A stretch of 64,000 bases of DNA from Streptomyces cadmiisoli (GCF_003261055.1 NZ_CP030073.1:5208001-5272000), one strand, 5' to 3'; shown: positions 28,417 through 37,577, counted from the stretch's first letter. Translations and numbers: made by a program. Notes: a model not told the origin generated them from the sequence alone.

Positions 28417-29292
28417 GTGAGCAGCTCCACCCCTGACGCCCTTCTGGGCCCCGCCGACGTCCGTGAGCTGGCGGCGGCCCTCGGCGTACGCCCCACCAAG
28501 CAGCGCGGACAGAACTTCGTCATCGACGCGAACACGGTCCGCCGCATCGTCCGCACCGCCGACGTCCGGCCCGAGGACGTGGTGGTGGAGGTCGGGCCCG
28601 GCCTGGGCTCCCTCACCCTCGCGCTGCTGGAGGCGGCCGACCGGGTCACCGCGGTGGAGATCGACGACGTGCTGGCCGCGGCGCTGCCCGCGACGGTCGC
28701 CGCGCGGATGCCGGAGCGCGCCGACCGTTTCGCGCTGGTGCACTCCGACGCGATGCACGTCGCCGAACTGCCGGGCCCGCCGCCGACCGCGCTGGTCGCC
28801 AACCTCCCCTACAACGTCGCCGTTCCCGTCCTGCTGCACATGCTGAACACCTTCCCCAGCATCGAACGCACCCTCGTGATGGTGCAGGCGGAGGTCGCCG
28901 ACCGGCTCGCCGCCGCCCCCGGCTCCAAGGTGTACGGCGTGCCGTCCGTGAAGGCGAACTGGTACGCGGAGGTCAAACGGGCCGGCGCCATCGGCCGCAA
29001 CGTCTTCTGGCCCGCGCCGAACGTCGACAGCGGGCTGGTCTCCCTGGTCAAGCGCACCGAGCCGATCAGGACCACCGCCACCAGGCGGGAGGTCTTCGCC
29101 GTCGTCGACGCGGCGTTCGCCCAGCGCCGCAAGACCCTGCGGGCCGCGCTCGCCGGGTGGGCCGGCTCCGCGGCCGCCGCCGAGGCCGCCCTCGTCGCCG
29201 CGGGCGTCTCACCGCAGGCGCGCGGGGAGTCCCTGACCGTCGAGGAGTTCGCGCGGATCGCCGAGCACGCCCAGCGCGAGGAGAACAGCTAA
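28417..29292 (+). CDS. rsmA: 16S rRNA dimethyladenosine transferase
   Basis: A 291-residue KsgA/RsmA enzyme, dimethylating A1518 and A1519 of 16S rRNA late in 30S assembly. [15 protein letters not shown] starts the domain, [15 protein letters not shown] is the SAM-binding loop, NLPYNVAVP is catalytic motif IV, and [13 protein letters not shown] and [13 protein letters not shown] complete the C-terminal lobe. The GTG start follows a TAGGCT -10-like hexamer (28404-28409) by 7 bases, so the transcript may be leaderless. The stop abuts the ispE start directly. Confidence 0.93.
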   Translation: MSSSTPDALLGPADVRELAAALGVRPTKQRGQNFVIDANTVRRIVRTADVRPEDVVVEVGPGLGSLTLALLEAADRVTAVEIDDVLAAALPATVAARMPERADRFALVHSDAMHVAELPGPPPTALVANLPYNVAVPVLLHMLNTFPSIERTLVMVQAEVADRLAAAPGSKVYGVPSVKANWYAEVKRAGAIGRNVFWPAPNVDSGLVSLVKRTEPIRTTATRREVFAVVDAAFAQRRKTLRAALAGWAGSAAAAEAALVAAGVSPQARGESLTVEEFARIAEHAQREENS

Positions 29293-30216
29293 GTGAGCGT
29301 GACGGTACGTGTCCCCGCCAAGGTCAACGTCCAGCTCGCGGTCGGCGCGGCCCGCCCCGACGGCTTCCACGACCTGGCCAATGTGTTCCTGGCGGTCGGC
29401 CTGTACGACGAGGTCACGGTCACCCCCGCCGACGGGCTGCGGGTGACCTGCACCGGTCCGGACGCCGACCAGGTCCCGCTGGACGCCACGAACCTCGCCG
29501 CGCGCGCGGCGATCGCCCTCGCCGAGCGGTACGGGCGCACCCCCGACGTGCATCTGCACATCGCCAAGGACATCCCGGTCGCCGGCGGCATGGCGGGCGG
29601 CAGCGCGGACGGCGCTGGCGCGCTGCTCGCCTGCGACGCGCTCTGGGGCACCGGCGCCTCCCGCGCCGAACTCCTCGACATCTGCGCCGAGTTGGGCAGC
29701 GACGTACCGTTCAGCCTGGTCGGCGGGGCGGCCCTCGGCACCGGGCGCGGCGAGAAGCTGACCGCGCTGGAGGTCGGCGGCACCTTCCACTGGGTGTTCG
29801 CGATGGCGGACCGGGGCCTGTCGACCCCGGCGGTCTTCCGGGAGTTCGACCGGCTCGGCGCGGGCACGGACATCCCCGAGCCCGTCGCGTCCCGGGAACT
29901 GTTCGACGCGCTGGCCGCGGGCGACCCCGACGCGCTGGCCGCCGCCGTCACCAACGACCTCCAGCCCGCCGCCCTCTCCCTCTTCCCCGAGCTGGCCGGC
30001 ACCCTCGCGGCCGGCCGGGCCGCCGGCGCCCTCACCGCGCTGGTCTCGGGCTCCGGCCCGACCACCGCGTTCCTCGCCCGCGACACCGAGTCCGCGGCGA
30101 AGGTGGCGCGGGGGCTGCGCGAGTCGGGCACGTGCCGGACGGTCCGCACCGCCTCGGGCCCGGCGCCCGGGGCGACCGTACTGCCCGACGTCCCCCGCAC
30201 GATGACCTTGGTGTGA
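29293..30216 (+). CDS. ispE: 4-diphosphocytidyl-2-C-methyl-D-erythritol kinase
   Basis: A 307-residue GHMP kinase of the MEP isoprenoid pathway; it phosphorylates CDP-methylerythritol. PAKVNVQLAVGAARPDGFHDL opens the protein, PVAGGMAGGSADGAGAL is the ATP-binding GHMP motif, and VSGSGPTTAFL is motif 3. GTG at 29293 directly follows the rsmA TAA; a second GTG at 29299 is also possible. The rsmA-ispE pairing is widespread in bacteria and indicates one operon. Confidence 0.93.
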   Translation: MSVTVRVPAKVNVQLAVGAARPDGFHDLANVFLAVGLYDEVTVTPADGLRVTCTGPDADQVPLDATNLAARAAIALAERYGRTPDVHLHIAKDIPVAGGMAGGSADGAGALLACDALWGTGASRAELLDICAELGSDVPFSLVGGAALGTGRGEKLTALEVGGTFHWVFAMADRGLSTPAVFREFDRLGAGTDIPEPVASRELFDALAAGDPDALAAAVTNDLQPAALSLFPELAGTLAAGRAAGALTALVSGSGPTTAFLARDTESAAKVARGLRESGTCRTVRTASGPAPGATVLPDVPRTMTLV

Positions 30217-30339
30217 TCTCGCGGAGGAATCGGGGCAGCTGTGCCGCGCCGCCCGGCCGGGACCGGCGGCGGACGGTGCACGACCCGCCCCCTGACCGCC
30301 GTCTGACCTGCGCGAATCGGACACCCTCCCGGCGCACAT

Positions 30340-30345
30340 TAGGCT
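30340..30345 (+). promoter_or_regulatory. -10 element before the ABC-F gene
   Basis: TAGGCT matches the Streptomyces vegetative -10 class and stands 35 bases upstream of the ABC-F ATG in a 163-base intergenic region. No convincing -35 is visible. AGGAG at 30370-30374 is the ribosome site. Confidence 0.45.
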
Positions 30346-30379
30346 GGGAGGCTGACCGATCCCCGCGAGCAGGAGCAAA

Positions 30380-32179
30380 ATGGCCGTCAACCTGGTCAAT
30401 GTCGAGAACGTCAGCAAGGTGTACGGCACCCGTGCGCTTCTCGACGGCATCTCCCTGGGCGTCTCGGAGGGCGACCGGATCGGCGTGGTCGGCCGCAACG
30501 GAGACGGCAAAACCACCCTCATCCGCATGCTCGCCAGGCTGGAGGAGGCCGACAGCGGCCGGGTCACCCACTCCGGCGGCCTGCGCCTGGGCGTGCTCAC
30601 CCAGCACGACTCCCTCGACTCCGCGGCCACCGTCCGGCACGAGGTCATCGGCGACATGGCCGACCACGAGTGGGCCGGCAACGCCAAGGTCAGGGACGTG
30701 CTGACCGGTCTGTTCGGCGGCCTCGACCTGCCGGGCTTCCCGAAGGGCCTCGACACGGTGATCGGCCCGCTCTCCGGCGGTGAGCGGCGCAGGATCGCGC
30801 TGGCCAAGCTGCTGATCGACGAGCAGGACCTGATCGTCCTGGACGAGCCCACCAACCACCTCGACGTCGAGGGCATCGCCTGGCTCGCCGCGCATCTGCG
30901 CGAGCGCCGCTCGGCCCTGGTCTGCGTCACCCACGACCGCTGGTTCCTCGACCAGGTCTGCACCCGCATGTGGGACGTCCAGCGCGGCGCGGTCCACGAG
31001 TACGAGGGCGGCTACTCCGACTACGTCTTCGCCCGTGCCGAGCGGGCGCGGATCGCCGCGACCGAGGAGGTCAAGCGGCAGAACCTGGTCCGCAAGGAGC
31101 TGGCCTGGCTGCGCCGCGGCGCCCCGGCTCGCACCTCCAAGCCGCGCTTCCGCGTGGAGGCCGCCAACGAGCTGATCAAGGACGTGCCGCCGCCCCGGGA
31201 CCGCTCCGAGCTGATGAGGTTCGCCTCCTCCCGGCTCGGCAGGACCGTCTTCGACCTGGAGGACATCACCGTCCAGGCCGGGCCCAAGGTGCTGCTGAAG
31301 CACGTCACCTGGCAGCTCGGCCCCGGCGACCGCGTCGGCCTGGTCGGCGTCAACGGCGCCGGCAAGACCTCCCTGCTGCGGGCCATGGCCGAGGCGGCCC
31401 GTACCGAGGGCGAGGCGCAGCCGGCCGGCGGGCGGATCGCGGTCGGCCGGACCGTCAAGCTCGCGTACCTCTCGCAGGAGGTCGCCGAGCTGAACCCGGA
31501 CTGGCGGGTCCTGGAGGCCGTCCAGCAGGTGCGTGAGCGCGTCGACCTCGGCAAGGGCCGCGAGATGACCGCGGGTCAGCTCTGCGAGACCTTCGGCTTC
31601 AACAAGGAGAAGCAGTGGACGCCGGTCGACGACCTGTCCGGCGGTGAGCGGCGCCGCCTCCAGCTGCTGCGCCTGCTCATGGACGAGCCCAACGTCCTCT
31701 TCCTCGACGAACCGACCAACGACCTCGACATCGAGACCCTGACCCAGCTGGAGGACGTCCTCGACGGCTGGCCCGGCACGATGATCGTCATCTCCCACGA
31801 CCGGTTCTTCGTCGAGCGCACCACCGACAACGTGTACGCCCTGCTGGGCGACGGCACGCTGCGGATGCTGCCGCGCGGTATCGACGAGTACCTGGAGCGG
31901 CGCCGGAAGATGGAGGAGGTGGCCGCCGCCTCCGCGCCGGCCGCCCCGGCCGCCGAGCGGAGCAGCGCCGCGGACCAGCGTGCCGCCAAGAAGGAACTCC
32001 AGAAGATCGAGCGGCAACTGGACCGGGTCTCCGAGAAGGAGACCAAGCTGCACGGCCAGATCGCCGAGAACGCCACGGACTTCGCGAAGGTCGCCGAACT
32101 CGACGCCGAGCTGCGGCGGTTGACGGGGGAGCGCGAGGAGCTGGAGATGCGCTGGCTCGAACTCGCCGAGGACGCCTGA
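30380..32179 (+). CDS. ABC-F family ATP-binding protein (Uup-like)
   Basis: A 599-residue soluble protein with two ABC domains and no membrane part. Walker A: GRNGDGKTT (38-46) and GVNGAGKTS; signatures LSGGERRR twice; Walker B: LDEPTNHLDVE and LDEPTNDLDIE. The inter-domain arm (about 220-290) contains RRGAPARTSKPRFRVE. A C-terminal Glu/Lys-rich coiled coil of about 80 residues (AAKKELQKIERQLDRVSEKE) is typical of the Uup branch. ABC-F proteins bind the ribosomal E site or act in ribosome/DNA maintenance. Resistance function is not indicated by context. Confidence 0.9.
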   Translation: MAVNLVNVENVSKVYGTRALLDGISLGVSEGDRIGVVGRNGDGKTTLIRMLARLEEADSGRVTHSGGLRLGVLTQHDSLDSAATVRHEVIGDMADHEWAGNAKVRDVLTGLFGGLDLPGFPKGLDTVIGPLSGGERRRIALAKLLIDEQDLIVLDEPTNHLDVEGIAWLAAHLRERRSALVCVTHDRWFLDQVCTRMWDVQRGAVHEYEGGYSDYVFARAERARIAATEEVKRQNLVRKELAWLRRGAPARTSKPRFRVEAANELIKDVPPPRDRSELMRFASSRLGRTVFDLEDITVQAGPKVLLKHVTWQLGPGDRVGLVGVNGAGKTSLLRAMAEAARTEGEAQPAGGRIAVGRTVKLAYLSQEVAELNPDWRVLEAVQQVRERVDLGKGREMTAGQLCETFGFNKEKQWTPVDDLSGGERRRLQLLRLLMDEPNVLFLDEPTNDLDIETLTQLEDVLDGWPGTMIVISHDRFFVERTTDNVYALLGDGTLRMLPRGIDEYLERRRKMEEVAAASAPAAPAAERSSAADQRAAKKELQKIERQLDRVSEKETKLHGQIAENATDFAKVAELDAELRRLTGEREELEMRWLELAEDA

Positions 32180-32319
32180 CCGAGCGCTGCACGAGGGCCG
32201 CGCACGTCGCGTGAAGGGGGCGTGAAGGCGCGTAACGAGGCCATCACGGGCCGGTTCTCCCTTGGGAACAGGGGCGGATCCGGCCCGGTGCGCTGCCCGC
32301 ACCTGGTGATAGAAAGGGC

Positions 32320-32340
32320 CGTCTGAGAATCGTCTGAGAA
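32320..32340 (+). promoter_or_regulatory. direct repeat in the leader of the first propeller gene
   Basis: CGTCTGAGAA occurs twice with 11-base periodicity (32320-32329 and 32331-32340), about one DNA turn, 69 bases before the start. A TGATAGAA -10-like segment lies immediately upstream at 32308-32315. The repeat could be an activator or repressor site downstream of the promoter. Confidence 0.35.
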
Positions 32341-32408
32341 GCATGGGTGTGGCGAACACGCAGCGCCACCGGGCGCGGTGCCACATCGGTCACAAGGGGG
32401 AACCGCTG

Positions 32409-34190
32409 ATGAGCCAGCCGCCCAGTCCGCCGCCGCAGGGGGGCTTCGGCGCGCCGCAGGATCCGCCGCAGGGCGGCTTCGGCGCACCGCAGGTCCCGCC
32501 GCAGGGCACACCGCCGCCGCCCGCCCAGCCGCCTCAGACACCCCCGCCTCCGCAGGGCCCCCCGCAGCCCGGGTACGGCTACCCCCAGCAGCAGCCCGGC
32601 CCGTACACCCAGCCGGGCCCGTACGGCACCCCCGGTCCGTACGGCGCGCCGACCGGCCCCTACGGTCAGCCGCAGCAGCCGGGGCCCTACGGCCGGCAGC
32701 CCGGCTACGGCTACCCGCAGCCCCAGTACCCCGGCACCCCGTCGCCCGGCTCCGGCTCGCGCAATCCCTTCAAGGGCCGGCCCGCGCTGGTGGCCGGCGC
32801 GGCGGTCGCGGCGCTGCTCGTCATGGGCGGCACGGTGGTCGCCCTCGCCGGCGGTGACGACGAGCCGGCCGGGAAGCCGGTCGCCGGGAAGAGCGGCGAG
32901 CCCGGGCCCACCGCCTCCGACGACCCGGTCAACCCCGGCGACGGCAGCGGCGACGGCGGCGAGGACACCGAGGACCTCAACGCGGGCCGCAAGGCGGGCG
33001 AGGCGAAGGTGCTCTGGTACAAGGAGGCGCCCGACGCGCCCGGTTCCGGTGCCGACGCCCCCGGCATGTGGGTCACCGACAAGACGGCGGTGAAGGCGGC
33101 GTACAAGCAGCTGTTCGCCTACGACGTCGGTGACGGCAGCCCGGCCTGGGACCCCATCACCTTCCCGCAGAAGATCTGTGCGGTCACCCCGCAGAGGACG
33201 GCCGACGACAAGGTCGTCGTCGCGTACATGAACGGCGCCAGCGACCGCGCCAAGTGCAACCAGCTCCAGCAGGTCGACCTGGGCACCGGTGACAAGGGCT
33301 GGACCGCCGAGGTCGCCGACGGCGCCCTGTTCGACAGCACGATCACCATCGAGCTGTCCCTGACCGGCAACACGCTGATGGTGGGCCGCTCGCAGTCCGG
33401 TACCGCCTACGACGCGACGAGCGGCAAGAAGCTGTTCGACAAGAAGCGGTACGGCGACTCCTGCTTCCCCACCGCGTTCGCGGGCGGCAGCAGGCTGATC
33501 GCGGTCTCCTCCTGCGGTGCGAGCACGGACGACGAGCACGACGAGATCCAGGAACTGGACCCGCGCACCGGCAAGACCAAGTGGACCCAGAGGTTCGACA
33601 AGGGCTGGCGCGTCGCGCGCACCTACTCGGTGGATCCGCTGGTCGTCTACAGCACGAACGACGACAAGGACGCCTGGAACATCTCCGCGCTCGACGCCAA
33701 GGGCGGCTTCCGCTCCCAGGTCGACTTCGACGAGGACTTCGCCCCCGACTGCGGCTGGTCCGTCCTCCAGCGCGACCTGACGGGCTGTCAGGGCGTGGCC
33801 GCAGACGCGAACACGCTCTACCTGCCGACCGAGGCATCCGCGAGCGCCAACGAGATCGTCGCGATCAACCTCGCCAACGGCAAGGAGAAGTGGCGCGTCA
33901 AGTCCCCCGCGGAGGAGACGATGCTGCCGCTGAGGGTCGAGGGCGGCAAGCTCATCGCCTACGTCCAGCCGTCCTACGACGCCGGCGGCCAGATCGTGTC
34001 GATCCCGACGACCGGCAGCAGCCACAAGCCGGTGAAGCTGCTCCAGAACCCGGCGGGCGCCTCGGCCATCGAGAACGGCTTCTTCTCACGCGACATGGAC
34101 TGGGTGGACGGACGTTTCTACCTGTCGTCCACACGCCTGACCGGAGACGACGAGGCGAGGGAGAAGCTGATGCTCGCCTACGGCAAGTGA
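32409..34190 (+). CDS. membrane-anchored PQQ-like beta-propeller protein (paralogue 1)
   Basis: A 593-residue protein in three parts: a cytoplasmic tail of about 120 residues rich in Pro, Gly, Gln and Tyr (GFGAPQ and GPYG repeats), one helix (about 125-150), and an external PQQ-like beta-propeller. The propeller shows repeated DLGTGDKGWTAEV, LDPRTGKTKWTQRF and NLANGKEKWRVKS blades, plus paired Cys residues suited to disulfides. The catalytic residues of PQQ dehydrogenases are absent, so it is probably a binding or scaffold protein. ATG at 32409 follows AAGGGGGA; the upstream ATG at 32343 lacks a site. A paralogue follows after 49 bases. Confidence 0.78.
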   Translation: MSQPPSPPPQGGFGAPQDPPQGGFGAPQVPPQGTPPPPAQPPQTPPPPQGPPQPGYGYPQQQPGPYTQPGPYGTPGPYGAPTGPYGQPQQPGPYGRQPGYGYPQPQYPGTPSPGSGSRNPFKGRPALVAGAAVAALLVMGGTVVALAGGDDEPAGKPVAGKSGEPGPTASDDPVNPGDGSGDGGEDTEDLNAGRKAGEAKVLWYKEAPDAPGSGADAPGMWVTDKTAVKAAYKQLFAYDVGDGSPAWDPITFPQKICAVTPQRTADDKVVVAYMNGASDRAKCNQLQQVDLGTGDKGWTAEVADGALFDSTITIELSLTGNTLMVGRSQSGTAYDATSGKKLFDKKRYGDSCFPTAFAGGSRLIAVSSCGASTDDEHDEIQELDPRTGKTKWTQRFDKGWRVARTYSVDPLVVYSTNDDKDAWNISALDAKGGFRSQVDFDEDFAPDCGWSVLQRDLTGCQGVAADANTLYLPTEASASANEIVAINLANGKEKWRVKSPAEETMLPLRVEGGKLIAYVQPSYDAGGQIVSIPTTGSSHKPVKLLQNPAGASAIENGFFSRDMDWVDGRFYLSSTRLTGDDEAREKLMLAYGK

Positions 34191-34239
34191 CGCGCTCCCA
34201 AGACTCCTTCCGTCCCCGTTCACCCGAGGTACCCACGTC

Positions 34240-36099
34240 ATGACCCAGCCGCCGCCCCCGCCGCCCAACCAGCCCCCGCAGGGGGGAGGGTTCGGCGCTC
34301 CCCAGAACCCCCAGAACCCCCAGAACCCCCAGAATCCCCAGAATCCCCAGAATCCCCAGAACCCCCAGGACCAGCCCCCGCAGCAGCCGCCCGGCTTCGG
34401 CGCCCCGCAGACGCCCCCGCCGCCGGCCCAGCAGCCCCCGCAGGGCGGGCCCGCCTACGGCCACCCGCAGGGACCGCCGCAGACCCCACCGCCCCCGCAC
34501 GGCTCGCCGCAGCCCGGCTACGGCTACCCGGGCGGGCAGCCGAACCCGTACGGCTACCCCCAGCAGCCCGGTCCGTACGGCCAGCAGCCCGGCTACGGCT
34601 ATCCGCCGCAGACGATGCCGCTCCACCCGCAGCCGGGCGGACCGGCCGGCGGCGGCCGCAAGCCGAACGCGCAACTGGTCATCATCGTCGCGGCCGTCGT
34701 CGCGATCGCCCTGATCATCGGCGGTGGTGTCCTGTACGCGAAATCCTCCGGTGACGACAAGGGCAAGGACGACACCGCGAGTTCCAGCGGCGGCACCGGC
34801 GGCGGCGACAAGGGCGACGACGGCTCCACCAAGGGCGCGGAGAAGGTGCCTTCCGACACCGGCTCCAAGGTGCTGTTCCAGGTTCCGCAGCCCAAGGTCG
34901 ACAAGGACGACACCTTCGTCGTCGAGGGCTCCTGGCTGACCGACAAGGTGTACGCCAAGAGCGGCATCGCCGAGATCGTCGGCTACGACCCCGGCAAGGG
35001 CACGAAGCTGTGGACGATCAAGCTGCCCGGCCCGGTCTGCCAGGCCTCCCGGCATGTCTCCCAGGACAACAGGACGGCTGTCCTCTTCCAGCCGCGGATG
35101 CCCGCCAAGAACTCCTCCGAGGGGTGCAGCCAGGTCGCCGGGATCGACCTGGACACCGGCAAGAAGCTGTGGACGAAGACCGCCGGCTCCGGTGACCAGC
35201 CGATCAACTTCGACAACGTCACCGTCAGCGCGGGCACCGTGGCCGTGGGCAGCACCAGCGGCGGCGCCGCCTTCGACCTCGCCACCGGCAAGGCGCTGTG
35301 GACGCCCAAGCCGGCCGACACCTGCTACGACGCCGGGTACGGCGGCGGCCCCAAGCTCGTCGCCGTGCGCAAGTGCGGTGCGTACGACGCCCGCGAGCTG
35401 CACATCCAGACCATCGACCAGAAGTCCGGGAAGGTGATCTCCGAGTACAAGCTGGCCAAGGGCATCGAGTACGCCAGCGTCGTGTCGACCGACCCGCTGG
35501 TCGTCGCCGCCGACGTCGGCGACTCCGCGGGCGACGGCAGCGGCATCTCGGACTTCTTCTCCATCGACAACAAGACCGGCAAGCTGCGCGCCCGCATCTC
35601 CGCGCCGGGCGACGACTACGCCGCCGAGTGCGACGGCATCACCCGGATCGAGGACTGCTCCGGCATCGCGGTCGGCGACGACCGGCTGTTCGTGCCGACG
35701 GAGGAGCACGAGGCCGCCTCCGGCGAGTACAGCCGGACCAACGAGGTGGTCGTCTTCGATCTGCTCACCGGCAGGCAGACCGGCCAGCGCGCCGACGCGG
35801 GCGACGGCTACACGATCACGCCGCTGCGGATGGACGGCGGCAACGTGATCGCGTACAAGCGTCCCCCGTACGACAAGGGCGGGCAGATCGTCAGCATCGA
35901 CGGCGGCACCTTCAAGCAGACGGTGCTGCTGGAGAACCCGGCCACGGAGGCGGTGCGGGACGTGGAGACCAGCATGTCCCCGGAGTACTCGGAGATCCGC
36001 TACTCGCAGGGTCGCCTGTACATGGCCGACGTGTACGCCAGCGGGTCGTCCTCGGGGGGCCAGGAGTACCTCGTGGTCGCGTTCGGTACGAGCGGCTGA
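34240..36099 (+). CDS. membrane-anchored PQQ-like beta-propeller protein (paralogue 2)
   Basis: A 619-residue paralogue with the same order: Pro/Gln/Gly-rich tail (1-145) that includes seven QNP repeats, one helix (about 146-170), an acidic-basic spacer (DDKGKDD, TGGGDKGDDG), and an external propeller. Blades include DPGKGTKLWTIKL, DLDTGKKLWTKT and DLATGKALWTPK; Cys residues occur in matching places with paralogue 1. Probably co-transcribed with it. A hairpin terminator starts 18 bases after the stop. The physiological role is unknown. Confidence 0.78.
   Translation: MTQPPPPPPNQPPQGGGFGAPQNPQNPQNPQNPQNPQNPQNPQDQPPQQPPGFGAPQTPPPPAQQPPQGGPAYGHPQGPPQTPPPPHGSPQPGYGYPGGQPNPYGYPQQPGPYGQQPGYGYPPQTMPLHPQPGGPAGGGRKPNAQLVIIVAAVVAIALIIGGGVLYAKSSGDDKGKDDTASSSGGTGGGDKGDDGSTKGAEKVPSDTGSKVLFQVPQPKVDKDDTFVVEGSWLTDKVYAKSGIAEIVGYDPGKGTKLWTIKLPGPVCQASRHVSQDNRTAVLFQPRMPAKNSSEGCSQVAGIDLDTGKKLWTKTAGSGDQPINFDNVTVSAGTVAVGSTSGGAAFDLATGKALWTPKPADTCYDAGYGGGPKLVAVRKCGAYDARELHIQTIDQKSGKVISEYKLAKGIEYASVVSTDPLVVAADVGDSAGDGSGISDFFSIDNKTGKLRARISAPGDDYAAECDGITRIEDCSGIAVGDDRLFVPTEEHEAASGEYSRTNEVVVFDLLTGRQTGQRADAGDGYTITPLRMDGGNVIAYKRPPYDKGGQIVSIDGGTFKQTVLLENPATEAVRDVETSMSPEYSEIRYSQGRLYMADVYASGSSSGGQEYLVVAFGTSG
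34303..34365 (+). repeat. 9-base tandem repeat encoding QNP
   Basis: Seven in-frame copies of CAGAAYCCC encode Gln-Asn-Pro. Three internal copies carry AAT in place of AAC, so part of the array has itself been copied. Such arrays change length by slippage; length may vary among strains. Confidence 0.9.
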
Positions 36100-36116
36100 T
36101 CGCGCACGCTCCGGCC

Positions 36117-36152
36117 GCACGGCCCCGTCCCTGCTCAGGGGCGGGGCCGTGC
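36117..36152 (+). terminator. hairpin terminator after the propeller gene pair
   Basis: GCACGGCCCCG and CGGGGCCGTGC form an 11-bp perfect stem, extended inward by CCC/GGG with one bulge, 18 bases after the stop. Confidence 0.8.
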
Positions 36153-36402
36153 GCGTACCGCTCAACACCCTCGAATGCGAGGAATTTCGGCGATCCGGGG
36201 CACTTCTCACCAGTAGGGGCAGCGCAACGTCGAACAAGCGTGTAGCTTCCGGGGGCATGAAGGACGGAGTGCCGGGGGGCCTGCGTCCTCGGGGTCCGAC
36301 CGGGCCCGTTCCAGGGTCGGTCGGGGCCCGTTCCGGGTCTGTCCGTGGGGCCCGGTGGGCAGCCATGGTGGGCGTCCACTGGGGGGACTGGGGGGTTGCT
36401 CG
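36153..36402 (+). promoter_or_regulatory. intergenic region before the atypical LuxR gene
   Basis: Together with the terminator this is a 303-base gap without a supported gene. A TAGCTT -10-like hexamer lies near 36242 after GTCGAACAAGCG. Downstream are G-rich stretches with a repeated GGGCCCGTTCC motif (about 36300-36335) and a GGGG ribosome site about 6 bases before the ATG at 36403. An ATG at 36257 opens only a short frame that I do not support as a gene. Confidence 0.35.
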
Positions 36403-37143
36403 ATGGGAGTGCGGCTCATGGTGGTCGACGACCACCGATTGCTCGCCGAGGCACTGGCCTCGGCGCTGAAGCTGCGGGGTCACCGGGTGCTGGCCGCGGC
36501 GGCACCGGCCGCGGGGGCGGCCGAGCTGGTGATCGCGCGGGCGCCGGAGGTGTGCCTGCTGGGGACGGCCGCGCCGGCCGAACCGGGGGCGTTCGAACCG
36601 GTGGTGCGGATCAAGCGGGAGCGCCCGCAGGTGGCCATGCTGGTGCTGGGCCCGGTGCCGAGTCCGCGCGGCATCGCGGCGGCCTTCGCGGCGGGCGCGT
36701 CCGGCTACGTCCGTCACGACGAGCGCATAGAAGGCGTCGAGCGGGCGATCATGAAGGCCAGGGCGGGCGAGGCGGCGGTCGCCCCGCAACTGCTGCAAGG
36801 CGCGTTCGGTGAACTGCTGAACCCCGCGGCCCAGCCCGACGACGAGGGGCAGCGGCTGCTGCAGATGCTGACTCCGCGGGAGGTCGAGGTCCTGGTCCGG
36901 GTGGCCGACGGCGAGGACACCCGGCTCATCGCCGCCGGGATGGGCATCGCGCCGTCCACCGCGCGCACCCATGTCCAGCGCGTCCTGATGAAACTGGGCG
37001 TCGGGTCCCGTCTGGAGGCGGCGGCGCTGGCCGCGCGCACAGGTCTGCTGGACCGGGCGGCGCCGGCCCTTCAGCCTCCGTCGCCGTCCCTGCCGCCACC
37101 GCCGCCACGACAGCGCAACGGCCCGCCCGAGGACGCGGGCTGA
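36403..37143 (+). CDS. NarL/LuxR-type regulator with degenerate receiver domain
   Basis: A 246-residue regulator. Residues 1-125 have receiver-like sequence beginning LMVVDDHRLLAEAL, so the acidic pair is present, but the expected phospho-acceptor position reads VCLLGTAAP (Gly for Asp) and the conserved Lys region reads SGYVRHDE. Residues 155-220 are a LuxR helix-turn-helix (LTPREVEVLVRVADGEDTRLIA then SSTARTHVQRVLMKLG-like). The last 30 residues are Pro-rich. It is probably controlled without phosphorylation, like atypical response regulators of antibiotic clusters. ATG at 36403 is preferred over 36355 because the VVDDH strand then begins normally. Confidence 0.8.
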   Translation: MGVRLMVVDDHRLLAEALASALKLRGHRVLAAAAPAAGAAELVIARAPEVCLLGTAAPAEPGAFEPVVRIKRERPQVAMLVLGPVPSPRGIAAAFAAGASGYVRHDERIEGVERAIMKARAGEAAVAPQLLQGAFGELLNPAAQPDDEGQRLLQMLTPREVEVLVRVADGEDTRLIAAGMGIAPSTARTHVQRVLMKLGVGSRLEAAALAARTGLLDRAAPALQPPSPSLPPPPPRQRNGPPEDAG

Positions 37144-37154
37144 GCCGGCCGGGC

Positions 37155-37188
37155 CGCGGGGCTGCACCGGGTTCCGGGCCGCCCCGCG
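37155..37188. terminator. GC hairpin between convergent genes
   Basis: CGCGGGGC and GCCCCGCG form an 8-bp stem with an 18-base loop just after the LuxR stop, in a gap to a convergent gene. The surrounding CCGG-rich sequence can form alternative hairpins, so the exact structure is uncertain. Confidence 0.45.
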
Positions 37189-37253
37189 CCGGCCCGGCCC
37201 GGTCCGGTCCGGGCCCGGGTCGGTACGGGGGCTGCCGGGTGCGGCCCTCCTTC

Positions 37254-37577
37254 TCAGTGGTCCGGCGTCTTCTCGTCGGGCGGGGCGACCGGGGTGGGCG
37301 GTGCGATCGGCCGCAGTTTCAGCCAGGCCAGGAAGAACAGGCCGAGGAGCAGCATCCCCAGTCCCGTCCACAGGTTGATGTTGACGCCCTCGGCCTTGGC
37401 GATCGCCGCCTCGTCGTCGGTCAGTCCGGCGATGGTGACGATGACGCCGTAGAGCACGAACAGGCCGCCGATGAGACGGCGGATGTCGAACAGGCGTGCC
37501 GCGGTCGCGGACCTGCTCTGGAGTTCGGTGACTTCCCGCTGGACGTCCTTGTCGGAGTAGCCGTGGTCTTCGGACAT
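37254..37577 (-). CDS. small two-helix membrane protein next to the symporter
   Basis: A 107-residue protein with a charged N-terminal third (DKDVQREVTELQSRSATAARLFDIRR), two helices (about 34-52 and 68-88), and a Pro-rich tail. It begins 21 bases after the stop of the sodium symporter gene on the same strand, with GGAGAG 2-3 bases from the ATG, and is likely in the same operon. Some SSS permeases are paired with small membrane proteins (DUF485-type with ActP); the spacing suggests a similar accessory role here, but I see no clear DUF485 signature. Confidence 0.7.
   Translation of the reverse strand: MSEDHGYSDKDVQREVTELQSRSATAARLFDIRRLIGGLFVLYGVIVTIAGLTDDEAAIAKAEGVNINLWTGLGMLLLGLFFLAWLKLRPIAPPTPVAPPDEKTPDH

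Noticed and set aside
30380..32179. ABC-F antibiotic-resistance factor
   Set aside because: Domain layout and C-terminal coiled coil are Uup-like, and the neighbours are housekeeping genes, not an antibiotic cluster.
36149..36469. Small + strand frame before the degenerate LuxR gene
   Set aside because: No ribosome site, no hydrophobic or domain pattern; it ends inside the regulator gene in another frame.
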